Shown here in pieces: positions 19,031-27,158 of a stretch of DNA of 64,000 nt. This DNA comes from Hyphomicrobiales bacterium (GTDB lineage: Bacteria; Pseudomonadota; Alphaproteobacteria; Rhizobiales; Beijerinckiaceae), in the NCBI GenBank assembly GCA_900470095.1, contig UBZM01000017.1, forward strand, positions 1-64,000. Direction: 5' to 3'. The notes beneath the pieces were generated by a model that saw nothing but the letters and a program-made list of their open reading frames with translations, made no database searches and was not told where the DNA came from. The translations under genes were made by a program, and so were the position numbers. Position 1 is the stretch's first letter, and each line of letters starts with the position of its first letter.

Positions 19031-19315
19031 TCATCGCGCTCGCTCCGCGTTCCCGCGGCCCAATTCGAGCGCTGAGCGACAGCGCTCGGCAAGAATCGCG
19101 GCAGCAGCCTCGGGTGCGAGGTCGCTGACGTCGAGTTCGACCAGAGGCAGCCCCGGGGCTCTAAGCAATCGGTAATTGGCACGCAGCGAGGCGAGCACCA
19201 TGGGGGCGGTCAGCTTGTGGCGGGCGCCCAGCCGCTTCGCCAGCTCGCGGCCGATGGTCAGTTTCCCGCAGCCCGGCCAACCATTGATATGGATGATCAG
19301 GTCGGGATCAGCCAT
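19031..19315 (-). pseudogene. internally deleted P-loop kinase-like (AAA family ATPase) remnant
   Basis: The 94-residue frame begins IIHINGWPGCGKLTIGRELAKRLGAR, an intact Walker A region of small P-loop kinases, and ends with HKLTAPMVLASLRANYRLL and ELDVSDLAPEAAAAI, which I recognise as the C-terminal part of the same family (normally about 170-190 residues). The roughly 80 residues between, which should hold the lid and substrate site, are missing in frame directly after LGAR. The gene starts eight bases after the FAD-oxidoreductase stop, in the same operon. A functional mini-protein cannot be excluded. Confidence 0.5.
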
Positions 19316-19323
19316 GCCGCCCC

Positions 19324-20556
19324 TCAGAACCGGTCCGGGCTGAAATGGCCGAGATCAATCGCCGACGGGCGACCGGCGATCAGATCGGCGACGAGGCCGC
19401 CGGTCACAGCAGATTGCGTCATGCCGTAATGGCCGTGTCCGAAGGCGAGCACGACGCTTGGGTTGCGCGCTGCCTTGCCGATCACCGGTAGGGAATCCGG
19501 CAATGACGGCCGGAAACCCATCCAGAGACGGCCACTGCCGAAGGCAGGCAAGCCGTCGACGAGGTTGGCGGCCTTATCATAGAGCGCCCGCGTCCGCGCG
19601 TGATTGGGTGGTGCATCGAGGCCACCGAACTCGACCGCGCCGCCAATGCGCAAGCCGCTGTCGAGCGGGGTCATGACGAAGCCATGCCCTTCGAAACCGA
19701 TGGGCCGGGATGTCAGCCCTGTGCTGCCGGGGAAGCTGACATTGTAGCCGCGCTCGGTCTCGAGCGGCACAGCGTTTCCGAGAGCGGCAGCGAGCGGCCT
19801 CGACCAGGCTCCTGCGGCGATCACGGCGCGGTCGACCACGCGCTGCCAGCCGTCGCGGCCGATCAGGGCAGGGCGCGCGGCCATTGAGAGGTTGATGACC
19901 TCGGCCTTCTCGAATTGGGCGCCACGCGCCAGCGCCGCCTCGAACAGGGCGAGCGTCAGTTCGAGCGGGTCGCTGATATGAGCGGTCTCGGGGTGGAACG
20001 CTGCTCCGACGAAGCGGTCCTTCAGGGCGGGTTCGAATTGGCGAAGCACGTCAGGGCCGATCATCTCGACCTTGATGCCAAATTCTGCCTGCCGCTGCGC
20101 GATGCGCCGGGCTTCCGCGAAGGCGGCGTTGTCGGTGAAGGCGTAGAGACCGCCATTGCGATGAATGTGGCGGCTGAGATTCGTGGTCTGGGCCAGCTTC
20201 AGCCAGCCCGGCAAGGCCCGCTGCTGCAGGGCGCCGAGGCCCTGGATCGAGCGTTCATAGGCTGCAGGGCGCGCGGCCAGGATGAAGCGGGCCAGCCAGG
20301 GCAGGAGCTTTGGCAGATAGGCAGGGCGGATGGCGAGCGGTCCAAGCGGATCGGCCAGGAAACTCGGCACCTGCCGCAGATTCTTCGGGCTCGCAATCGG
20401 CAGGATGTCCGTGTGTGCGATCCACCCGGCATTGCCGCGCGAAGGGCCGAAGGCCGGCCCTTCCTTATCGATGATCAAAACCTCGTGACCGTCATCAAGC
20501 AGGGCATGCGCAGTGGCGATGCCCACAATGCCTGCTCCGACGATCGCGATCTTCAT
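19324..20556 (-). CDS. FAD-dependent D-amino-acid dehydrogenase-like oxidoreductase
   Basis: This 410-residue protein of the DAO/DadA family is the second in this window. The FAD-binding GAGIVGIATAHALLDDGHEVLIID opens the protein, FGPSRGNAGWIAHTDI follows as in DadA relatives, and the C-terminal end VIGKAARNPSVVLAFGHGHYGMT completes the FAD site. It overlaps the upstream cupin gene by four bases (ATGA), so the pair is coupled. The substrate is not evident. Being paired with a cupin rather than an alanine racemase makes a role in classical alanine catabolism less likely. Confidence 0.87.
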   Translation of the reverse strand: MKIAIVGAGIVGIATAHALLDDGHEVLIIDKEGPAFGPSRGNAGWIAHTDILPIASPKNLRQVPSFLADPLGPLAIRPAYLPKLLPWLARFILAARPAAYERSIQGLGALQQRALPGWLKLAQTTNLSRHIHRNGGLYAFTDNAAFAEARRIAQRQAEFGIKVEMIGPDVLRQFEPALKDRFVGAAFHPETAHISDPLELTLALFEAALARGAQFEKAEVINLSMAARPALIGRDGWQRVVDRAVIAAGAWSRPLAAALGNAVPLETERGYNVSFPGSTGLTSRPIGFEGHGFVMTPLDSGLRIGGAVEFGGLDAPPNHARTRALYDKAANLVDGLPAFGSGRLWMGFRPSLPDSLPVIGKAARNPSVVLAFGHGHYGMTQSAVTGGLVADLIAGRPSAIDLGHFSPDRF

Positions 20557-20879
20557 GAAAGGCTGAGCTCCTTCAGGGCGCCCGGCTTTTTCACCTCGAT
20601 CTCGATAAAGGCGATCGGGTGGTCCGAACCGTTCATCACGTCATGCTGGATTCCGGCCGGGCGCAGATAGGCCTGACCCTGAGTCAGCGGAACGTCGGTG
20701 ACTTTCGTCCCGTCATGGATGCGCAGCGTTCCATCGAACAGCATGACGACGAAATAGGGCCAGCCATGGCTGTGCCAGCCGGTCACGGCACCGGGCTCGA
20801 AGTCCCAACGGGTGATGCGGATCGTTTCGTCGTCCTGCTGGACGGTCGGAACGGCGGGTGTCGTGCAGGTGAAAGCCAC
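20553..20879 (-). CDS. cupin-domain protein
   Basis: This 108-residue single-domain cupin has the two conserved motifs: GAVTGWHSHGWPYFVVML (motif 1, with two His and a downstream aromatic in place of the usual Glu region) and GQAYLRPAGIQHDVMN (motif 2). It begins with GTG at 20879, supported by GGGAGG about six bases upstream. The small size fits an isomerase, an enzyme-stabilising partner or a ligand sensor. It is the first gene of an operon with the FAD oxidoreductase. Confidence 0.8.
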   Translation of the reverse strand: MAFTCTTPAVPTVQQDDETIRITRWDFEPGAVTGWHSHGWPYFVVMLFDGTLRIHDGTKVTDVPLTQGQAYLRPAGIQHDVMNGSDHPIAFIEIEVKKPGALKELSLS

Positions 20880-21382
20880 GGTGCCTCCCGGAGAATGGAT
20901 CAGAGTTTCGGCAGGCTAGCCACTTGGCTTCCGCTGCCTTGACGACGGCCGCAAGGCAGGCGCGCTCCGCACCCTCCCGTGCGATACATGTGGCGATCAC
21001 GCGAGTTGATCACCGCCGCCTCGACCAGCTTGATGTTCAGGCCGAGTCGCGCCGCGACGTCGAGCCGCGAATAGGTCCAGCGAAGGATTGCTCCGGTCTC
21101 GGCCCTGCAACCAGATTTGGCGAGAGATCGTCGACGCCGATATGCGCCGCGAAGCGATCGGCGCGGGGCGATCTCGGCGAAGTCGAGATCGTCAGTGGGG
21201 CGTGAGCCTGGTGGTCCGGAAGGCAGGGCGCTGATGCATTTCGTCATCGCAGAATGCTTCTTGCGTATGAGGACGTTTCGCTTGCAGATTGCATTGCGGC
21301 TGCGGCCGGCCCGTATCGGTCATGGTGATATATCAATGCTGGATGTCGCGTCAATCCTCGCCTTCCGTCCCGCGGGAGCGAA
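20880..21382. other. intergenic region with possible decayed coding sequence
   Basis: These 503 bp separate the divergent cupin gene and the FCD regulator. On the minus strand, pieces with good codon bias (for example around 20915-21000, translating as CIAREGAERACLAAVVKAAE) jump between frames without a continuous reading frame, which suggests remnants of a broken gene I cannot identify. The right end carries the TGATATATCA palindrome (21326-21335). Confidence 0.4.
21326..21335. promoter_or_regulatory. operator candidate of the FCD regulator, site 1
   Basis: TGATATATCA is a perfect 10-bp palindrome 48 bp upstream of the regulator ATG. The 11-base core ATTGATATATC (read on the minus strand here) recurs at 22109-22119 upstream of the flavin reductase. 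GntR/FCD regulators commonly bind short AT-rich palindromes of this form. Confidence 0.5.
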
Positions 21383-22087
21383 ATGAGCATGCGCTCCAAC
21401 GAAGAAACCCAGCTGCCTCTCGATACGGATGTGCGTGTTCCGCCCGGCGCTGCGACGAGCCTCTCGGAGACCGCCTATCGCCGTCTCGAGGAGGCCATCG
21501 TGACGCTCTCCCTGAGGCCCGGCGCGGTGCTGACCGAAGCCCAGTTGATCGATCTCGTCGGGGTCGGGCGCACGCCGGTTCGCGAGGCCCTGATCCGCCT
21601 CGCACAGCAGGGGCTGGTCGACATCCTGCCGCGCAAGGGCGTCGTCGTCACCGGCATCAACGCCATCGACATCATGGCGGCTCTGGATGCGCGGGAGGTG
21701 CTGGAGAGGCTGATCGCATCGGACGCGGCGAAGCGGGCGAGTCCGCGCGAGCGCATCGTCATCATCGAAAAGGCGCGCGCCATGCGCGCTGCAGCCGAGG
21801 CCGGCGATGCCAATGCCTATATGCGGCTCGACAAGGAGCTCGATGCGGCGGTCGCCGCCGCCGCACGCAGCCCCTATGCGACACGCGCCGTCGAGCCGCT
21901 GCAGGCCCTGATCCGGCGCGCCTGGTACTATTTCGAGCGTGAGGACGATCTGGTGCCGGCGGCGGGGCACCATGTCGCCTTCGCCCAGGCCCTGGCGACG
22001 GAGGATCCTGCCGCGGCGAGTGCAGCCAGCGATGCCCTGATGCAGCACTTGCGCGCCGGCATGTTGGCGACGCTCGGCCTTGACTGA
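21383..22087 (+). CDS. GntR-family transcriptional regulator, FCD subfamily
   Basis: This 234-residue regulator has an N-terminal winged helix (about residues 25-90: LSETAYRRLEEAIVTLSLRPGAVLTE, then VGRTPVREALIRLAQQGLVDILPRKG) and a C-terminal all-helical FCD ligand domain (about 95-225) with the metal-binding pattern of Asp and His residues, including DKELDAAV and GHHVAF. Such proteins usually repress catabolic genes until a carboxylic acid binds. It stands beside the flavin reductase and the AcnX-pca operon, and identical operator-like sequences precede its own gene and the reductase. Confidence 0.92.
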   Translation: MSMRSNEETQLPLDTDVRVPPGAATSLSETAYRRLEEAIVTLSLRPGAVLTEAQLIDLVGVGRTPVREALIRLAQQGLVDILPRKGVVVTGINAIDIMAALDAREVLERLIASDAAKRASPRERIVIIEKARAMRAAAEAGDANAYMRLDKELDAAVAAAARSPYATRAVEPLQALIRRAWYYFEREDDLVPAAGHHVAFAQALATEDPAAASAASDALMQHLRAGMLATLGLD

Positions 22088-22108
22088 GAATTGTGGGGCG
22101 CGTGCGCC

Positions 22109-22120
22109 ATTGATATATCT
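22109..22120. promoter_or_regulatory. operator candidate of the FCD regulator, site 2
   Basis: ATTGATATATCT lies just after the regulator gene and about 115 bp upstream of the flavin reductase start. Eleven bases are identical to the minus strand of site 1 at 21326-21335. This second copy supports both being binding sites of the adjacent regulator. Confidence 0.45.
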
Positions 22121-22234
22121 ATTTCGAGGGCCGTGGCGCCCATGACGGCATGACATTGCGGCTGTGCGCTGGCCATCGCGTCGGAAAATCCCTACATCAG
22201 CCGGCGAAGACCTCCATTCCTGCAGATCGGGCTG

Positions 22235-22753
22235 ATGACCAAGACGTTCCAGGCCGTGCCCCATGTGACGGCCATTCCTGATGCGCCGGCCTTCCGTCAG
22301 GCAATGGCGCAGGTCACGAGCGCCGTGCATATCGTCACCACGCGGGGCACGACGGGCCGCGGGGGCCTGACTGCGACCTCGGTCGCCTCGGTGTCCGACG
22401 CGCCGCCGACCATGCTGGTCTGTGTCGACGGCATCAGCCGCACGCTCGCCGCGATCGAGGCGAGCGGGACTTTCTGCATCAACACGCTGGCGGGCAGTGA
22501 CGGGGACCTCGCCGAGATCTTTGCGCGGCGTCGGGGCATCGAAGGCGAGGCCCGTTTCGCGACGGCCGAGTGGACGACGCTCGTGACCGGAGCGCCGGCA
22601 CTCGCCGGCTCGCTGGTCGCCTTCGACTGCAGGCTGATCGAGGTGCACCGTGTCGCGACCCACCGCATCCTGATCGGAGAGGTCGTGGCGATCGGCGGCC
22701 GGGGCCAGGGCAGCGGGCTGGTCTACAGGCGGCGTGGTTTCTCCGAGATCTGA
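22235..22753 (+). CDS. flavin reductase family protein (FMN-dependent, RutF/HpaC-like)
   Basis: This 172-residue protein has the FMN-binding split-barrel flavin reductase fold. FRQAMAQVTSAVHIVTTRG, GGLTATSVASVSDAPPTMLVCVD, SGTFCINTL and the final HRILIGEVVAI are the usual landmarks. It would provide reduced FMN or FAD to a two-component monooxygenase; none is encoded nearby, so the partner is elsewhere or this is a stand-alone reductase. An operator-like site in front of it suggests control by the neighbouring FCD regulator. It converges with the pcaC-like gene seven bases away. Confidence 0.88.
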   Translation: MTKTFQAVPHVTAIPDAPAFRQAMAQVTSAVHIVTTRGTTGRGGLTATSVASVSDAPPTMLVCVDGISRTLAAIEASGTFCINTLAGSDGDLAEIFARRRGIEGEARFATAEWTTLVTGAPALAGSLVAFDCRLIEVHRVATHRILIGEVVAIGGRGQGSGLVYRRRGFSEI

Positions 22754-22760
22754 AGGGCCG

Positions 22761-23156
22761 TCAGACCTTTCCCGCTTCCTCGTCGACCTCGGCGAAGACG
22801 ATGGCCGCTTCCTTGAAGGCGTGATTGGCGGCTGGCACGCCGGCATAGATCGCCGTCTGCATCAGCACTTCCTTGATCTCGTCGCGCGTCAATCCGTTGT
22901 TCAATGCGCCACGGACATGGATCCGGAATTCGCCCCAGGAGCCGAGCGCGGCTGCAATCGAAAGCACGATGAGCGAGCGCTCACGCTTGATCAGCCCCGG
23001 CCGGTTCCAGATGTCGTTCCAGGCCGTTCGGGTGATGAATTCCTGCCAGTCGCGGTTGAACTCGGTGACACCGGCGCTGGCCTTGTCGACATAGGCCTCA
23101 CCAAGCACGGCGCGGCGGGTCTTCATGCCATTGGCATAGCGGGTGACGTCGTCCAT
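22761..23156 (-). CDS. pcaC: 4-carboxymuconolactone decarboxylase-like protein (PcaC family)
   Basis: This 131-residue protein of the carboxymuconolactone decarboxylase family is full length. FRIHVRGALNNGLTRDEIKEVLMQTAIYAGVPAANHAF is very close to PcaC, which decarboxylates gamma-carboxymuconolactone in the protocatechuate branch. It is the last gene of a five-gene minus-strand operon (pcaB-like, two aconitase X genes, pcaD-like, pcaC-like), 10 bp after pcaD. Because no protocatechuate dioxygenase is present, the real substrate may differ from the textbook one. Confidence 0.85.
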   Translation of the reverse strand: MDDVTRYANGMKTRRAVLGEAYVDKASAGVTEFNRDWQEFITRTAWNDIWNRPGLIKRERSLIVLSIAAALGSWGEFRIHVRGALNNGLTRDEIKEVLMQTAIYAGVPAANHAFKEAAIVFAEVDEEAGKV

Positions 23157-23166
23157 GGCGGCCTCC

Positions 23167-23946
23167 TCAGGCGTTCAGGAAGTCGAGAACAGCTCGGCCG
23201 AAAGCCTCGGGCTGCTCCAGATTGGAGAGATGGGCGGCATCGAGCGTGACAAGCTCTGCACCGTGGATGGAATCGGCGATCTGCTGGCCGACGGCGGGCG
23301 GTGTGGCCGGGTCGAGCGCGCCGACAATCACCAGCACGGGCAGGACGATTGCCGAGATCGCCTCGCGCTGATCCATGTCGCGGATCGCGGCGCAGCAGCC
23401 GGCATAGCCGAGCGGTGGCGTGGTAGTGAGCATCGCACTCACGGCCTCCACGGTCTTTTCGTCGCGCTCGCGGAAACCCGGGCTGAACCAGCGTTCCAGC
23501 GTCGGCTGCACCAGCGGCCCCATGCCATTGGCGCGGACATTGCGGATGCGGCCGTTCCAGAGATCGGGCGGTCCCATCCGAGCGGAGGTGTTGGCCAGCA
23601 CCGCGCGGTGGAGCCGCCTGGGGGCATGGGTCGCGAGCCATTGCCCGACCATTCCGCCCATGGAAACGCCGCACCAGTGCACCTTGTCCAGGCCGAAATG
23701 GTCCATGATGCCGATCGCGTCGCCGGCGAGTTCGGCCAGCGAATAGGGCCGGTCCGGCGCCGTCGATTTGCCATGGCCGCGCGAGTCGTAGCGCAGGACG
23801 CGGAACTGCTTGGTCCATTCGGGAATCTGCGGATCCCACATGTGCAGATCGGTGCCGAGTGAGTTCGAGAGCATCAGGACAGGTGCGTCCTCAGGCCCGT
23901 CGAAGCGGATATTGAAGGGCTCGCCCCGGATGGTCTCGATCGGCAT
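23167..23946 (-). CDS. pcaD: 3-oxoadipate enol-lactonase-like alpha/beta hydrolase (PcaD family)
   Basis: This 259-residue alpha/beta hydrolase shows LSNSLGTDLHMWDPQ and RYDSRGHGKS near the N-terminus, GVSMGGMVGQWLA with the nucleophilic serine (about residue 95), an acidic residue in VGALDPATPP and the catalytic histidine in AAHLSNLEQPEAF. These are the usual landmarks of 3-oxoadipate enol-lactonase, which opens the enol-lactone to beta-ketoadipate. It follows the small aconitase X subunit by 19 bp and precedes pcaC by 10 bp. Confidence 0.87.
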   Translation of the reverse strand: MPIETIRGEPFNIRFDGPEDAPVLMLSNSLGTDLHMWDPQIPEWTKQFRVLRYDSRGHGKSTAPDRPYSLAELAGDAIGIMDHFGLDKVHWCGVSMGGMVGQWLATHAPRRLHRAVLANTSARMGPPDLWNGRIRNVRANGMGPLVQPTLERWFSPGFRERDEKTVEAVSAMLTTTPPLGYAGCCAAIRDMDQREAISAIVLPVLVIVGALDPATPPAVGQQIADSIHGAELVTLDAAHLSNLEQPEAFGRAVLDFLNA

Positions 23947-23965
23947 CGTCCTGTCTCTCCCTGGC

Positions 23966-24376
23966 CTATTGTACCGCGATGTTGCCGTCGCTGCTGATCA
24001 GAAGCGTCTTACCTGCAAGCGCCGCTTGCTGCGATGCGGGTAGCCGCAGAGCCGGCGGCGTCGGCCAACCCATCTCACGCGCGACGACGAGGCCGAGCAG
24101 CAGGATCGCATCGGGCGCATCCATCAGGATCGCCGCGGGCGCGTTCCCGGCGTGGACGAGTTCGAGCAGCACGGCCGAGGCAGAGGACGAACCGATCGTG
24201 CCGGGCAGGGCGAGCACAGTGCCAGCGATGTTGCGGTCTCGCTCGGGATGGCGCGCATCGATGATCATGCCCGTGCGCGGATCGACGCCGCCCCAGAAGC
24301 TGATTGCTGCGCTGAGCGCCAGGCACTCGCCCTTCACGTTGCCGCCGGGGATCAGGATTTCGCCCTTCAAGACCAT
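23966..24376 (-). CDS. aconitase X small (swivel) subunit, DUF126
   Basis: This 136-residue protein is the swivelling domain of aconitase X, which together with the large subunit forms a hydro-lyase. LIPGGNVKGECLALSAAISFWGGVDP and GTIGSSSASAVLLELVHAGNAPAAI are characteristic, the GSSS loop contacting the substrate carboxylate in the aconitase superfamily. The ATG at 24376 lies inside the end of the large-subunit gene (10-bp overlap), so the two are translationally coupled. Known bacterial members dehydrate cis-3-hydroxy-L-proline and archaeal ones phosphomevalonate; the substrate here is open. Confidence 0.85.
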   Translation of the reverse strand: MVLKGEILIPGGNVKGECLALSAAISFWGGVDPRTGMIIDARHPERDRNIAGTVLALPGTIGSSSASAVLLELVHAGNAPAAILMDAPDAILLLGLVVAREMGWPTPPALRLPASQQAALAGKTLLISSDGNIAVQ

Positions 24377-25626
24377 GTCCTGGGCTCCCTGACGAGGCGA
24401 CCGGCGACGGCACTCTCGACGCATTCGGAGAGCGAGCCGTAGGTCACGGCGTAGCCGGTATTGCCCGGTGCATATTGCGCGAACTTGCCGGAGTTCGTCA
24501 TCAGCACCGCGCCTTCGATCTCGGGCAGGATCGGCGTCACCACCACGCAGGTATCGACGACGAAGATGACGCCGGCGGCTTCGAGTCGCTTGCGGCGCCC
24601 CTGCGCTTCCAGAGGTTGGAGCACGTGGCGACCGGTATTGGCGTAAAGCGGGCGAGAGAGCGTGCGGTCCGCGAGCAGGTTTTCCAGCTCACCCATCTCC
24701 TTCAGGGAAAGGTGTGGCGAGCCGATCGCGACTGCGTCGATACGGTCGGTGGCGCCTGCCGTGGAGAGCCGCGCAAGGGTCGCCTGCATCTCCTGATGCG
24801 TCAGCACGATGCGCTGTTTCGGGGGGCGGTCCCCGAGTGCCGTGGCGAGATCAGGAGCTTCGGGCGTGACACCGGCGACATGAAACAAGCCGACGCCTCC
24901 GGCCGAGGCAGCAGCCGCACCGAGCGCCTTGAGACGGTCCTCGGTCGTACAATCCTGAAGCCCCTCGATGACGACGACCGTGCTCCCGGCTGCGCGTCCA
25001 AGAAAGGTGCCGAGCACGGGATAGAACACATCCGACCGGCGCAGCTCCTTCGAGAGCCCTCCGACGTCGAGCAGCAACTCCGCGACGCGGTTCTCGGCGC
25101 GGTGGAGGCCGTAATCCGGGGCGCGCCCGGCAATCGCGCAGGCGATGTCGAGGAAATCGCCATAGCGGTTGGTGCGCGCGCCCAGCACCGAGTTGCAGAA
25201 GACGACGGCGTTCGACTCGCCCCAGGCAACGTCGCTGCCCTGTGCGGGGCGGTGTCCGGCCTGGTAGGGCGCACAGGTCCAGCTCGGTTCGCAGCCCATC
25301 GCCTCATAGGCGCGCATCATGCGGGCCGCCATATCGCGCTGATGCGCGGCGAGGCGGATCGCGGCACAGCCGGCGGGGGCGAGGGAGCCGACATTCAGCG
25401 TCGCCCGCACAGCGACCCTGGCGCCGCCCTCGACCAGCTTCTCCGCGAAGAGCGTGCCGGAATCGCCGTGGTAGAGCGCGCCGTCGATATGGGCCGAGGC
25501 AACGGGTATCAACCTCCGCGCACCCATCAGGCGAGCGGCTTCGGCGACGATACGCAAGGCCATCGCTGAGCCGCCGCCTCGCGCGCCGGAGGCAATCGCC
25601 CGTTCTTCGTCGGTCAGTTGCAGCAT
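24367..25626 (-). CDS. aconitase X catalytic (large) subunit, DUF521
   Basis: This 419-residue protein is the catalytic part of aconitase X, an Fe-S hydro-lyase. Landmarks are LVEGGARVAVRATLNVGS, WGESNAVVFCNSVLGARTNRYGDFLDIACAI with a likely cluster cysteine, YGLHRAENRVAELLL, and VVDTCVVVTPI and MTNSGKFAQYAPGNTG near the C-terminus. Separate large and small subunits mark the two-gene form. The ATG at 25626 follows the pcaB-like stop by one base. Proline-betaine or hydroxyproline genes, the usual company of cis-3-hydroxyproline dehydratases, are absent; instead it sits inside a beta-ketoadipate-like operon. Confidence 0.87.
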   Translation of the reverse strand: MLQLTDEERAIASGARGGGSAMALRIVAEAARLMGARRLIPVASAHIDGALYHGDSGTLFAEKLVEGGARVAVRATLNVGSLAPAGCAAIRLAAHQRDMAARMMRAYEAMGCEPSWTCAPYQAGHRPAQGSDVAWGESNAVVFCNSVLGARTNRYGDFLDIACAIAGRAPDYGLHRAENRVAELLLDVGGLSKELRRSDVFYPVLGTFLGRAAGSTVVVIEGLQDCTTEDRLKALGAAAASAGGVGLFHVAGVTPEAPDLATALGDRPPKQRIVLTHQEMQATLARLSTAGATDRIDAVAIGSPHLSLKEMGELENLLADRTLSRPLYANTGRHVLQPLEAQGRRKRLEAAGVIFVVDTCVVVTPILPEIEGAVLMTNSGKFAQYAPGNTGYAVTYGSLSECVESAVAGRLVREPRTWS

Positions 25627-25627
25627 G

Positions 25628-26992
25628 TCAGTCCATATACTCGCGCTCTTCTTCGTAGAGCGCGAGTATCCGGTCGATGATGCAGTCGCTCGCTCCGCGA
25701 TAGGTCGCGGGATCGAACAAGATGTCGAGTTCGCTTTCACGAAGGCGGCCGGCGAGCGCCGGATGCTCGGCGAGAATGGACTTGAGATGCCTGCCGCTGG
25801 CCACGCAGTCGCGGCTTGCCTCCTCGAGCAGGTGATGCGCCTCGGCCCGGCCGATCGACGCTGCGAGCGCGAGCGAAACCCGTTCGGCCATGACCAGGCC
25901 GTGGGTGAGCTCGAGATTCTGCCGCATCCGTTCCGGAAAGACCTGCAGGCCCTCGATCAGCGCCACACTTTGATGGAGTGCCGTACCGGCGATGATGAAG
26001 AGTTCGGCAAGCGTGCGCCATTCGGCATGCCAGCCGCCCATGGCGCGCTCGTGCTCCTGCGGCATCGCCGCGAGCATGGTCGAGACCAGCCCCGGAGCGC
26101 GCTTCGCTCCGGCAAGGATCAGGGTGCACAGCACCGGGTTGCGCTTGTGCGGCATGGCGGAGGAGCCGCCCTTGCCGGGCGCTTCCGGCTCGGCCAGTTC
26201 GCCGATTTCGGTCTGCGCCATCAGCGCCGTGTCCTGCGCGATCTTGCCGAGATGCCCCATGACGATGCCAAGCTCGGCCGCGATCCGCGCCGGCCGGTGC
26301 CGCTCCGTGTGCCAGGGCGTCAGGACCGCGCCGATCGCCGGCATCGTCCTGGAGAAGTTCTGGAGCACGGCTTCAGCCTTGTCGCCGAGCGAGGCCAGGG
26401 TCCCGGCTGCTCCGCCCAACTGATGCGAAGCCTGGCCGTAGATCATGAAATCGTCGTGGAAGCGAACGATCGGCCCAAGCCACTGCGCCACCTTGACGCC
26501 GAAGCTGATCGGCACGGCATGCTGGAGGAAGGTGCGCCCGATCATCGGAGTGTTTCGATGGCGCTTCGTCAGTTCGGCGAGGGCGTGGGCGAGACGGGCG
26601 GAGCGCCGGAGGATCAGCCGGTAGGCCGTGCGATATTGCTGGGCCTGGCCGGAATCGATCACGTCCTGGCTTGTTGCGCCATAATGCACCCATTTGGCCG
26701 CTTCCGGATCGACCGCAGCGACGTGGGCGGTCAATTCCTTGACCAGCGGGATTGCGGGGTTGCCTGCAAGAGTCGCGGCCCTGCCGATGGCGCCGATGTC
26801 ATAAAGCTCGGCCTTGCAGGCCGCCGCAATCACGTCGGCCGCGGCCGCGGGGATGACGTCGGCGGCCGCTTCGGCGCGAGCGAGCGCGGCCTCGAAATCC
26901 AGCATGCCTTGCAGAAGTGCCCGGTCTTCGAACAGGCTTGCCATCTCGTGATCGGCGAAGAGCTCGCCATAGAGACCGGGCAGGTCAGTCAT
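25628..26992 (-). CDS. pcaB: 3-carboxy-cis,cis-muconate cycloisomerase-like protein (PcaB family)
   Basis: This 454-residue member of the fumarase superfamily has GATSQDVIDSGQAQQYR, GRTFLQHAVPISFG, the signature GGSSAMPHKRNPVL (about residues 278-291) and IGRAEAHHLLEEASR, as in PcaB, which lactonises 3-carboxymuconate. It is the first gene of the AcnX-pca operon. It differs from the canonical context in lacking pcaGH, and could instead be a lyase or cycloisomerase for a related tricarboxylate. The divergent neighbour coxG belongs to another system. No FCD operator-like sequence is obvious directly upstream. Confidence 0.85.
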   Translation of the reverse strand: MTDLPGLYGELFADHEMASLFEDRALLQGMLDFEAALARAEAAADVIPAAAADVIAAACKAELYDIGAIGRAATLAGNPAIPLVKELTAHVAAVDPEAAKWVHYGATSQDVIDSGQAQQYRTAYRLILRRSARLAHALAELTKRHRNTPMIGRTFLQHAVPISFGVKVAQWLGPIVRFHDDFMIYGQASHQLGGAAGTLASLGDKAEAVLQNFSRTMPAIGAVLTPWHTERHRPARIAAELGIVMGHLGKIAQDTALMAQTEIGELAEPEAPGKGGSSAMPHKRNPVLCTLILAGAKRAPGLVSTMLAAMPQEHERAMGGWHAEWRTLAELFIIAGTALHQSVALIEGLQVFPERMRQNLELTHGLVMAERVSLALAASIGRAEAHHLLEEASRDCVASGRHLKSILAEHPALAGRLRESELDILFDPATYRGASDCIIDRILALYEEEREYMD

Positions 26993-27158
26993 GGCGGCTC
27001 CGCGTGTTCGGAAATGCGTGGCGCAATGCAGGCTCGCTCCCCTTGTCTAGGCTGGCGCTTTCCGATCAAGGATAGGCCAATGGGTCCTTGGATAGACCCG
27101 AGGCGCGCTCGCCCGCAACATGGGCCGTTCGGCGCAGCCAAGATGGAGGAGTGACGCC

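Noticed and set aside
22761..26992. Plain protocatechuate degradation operon
   Set aside because: No pcaGH or pcaIJ/pcaF genes are present and aconitase X is inserted in the middle, so the textbook assignment is not supported.
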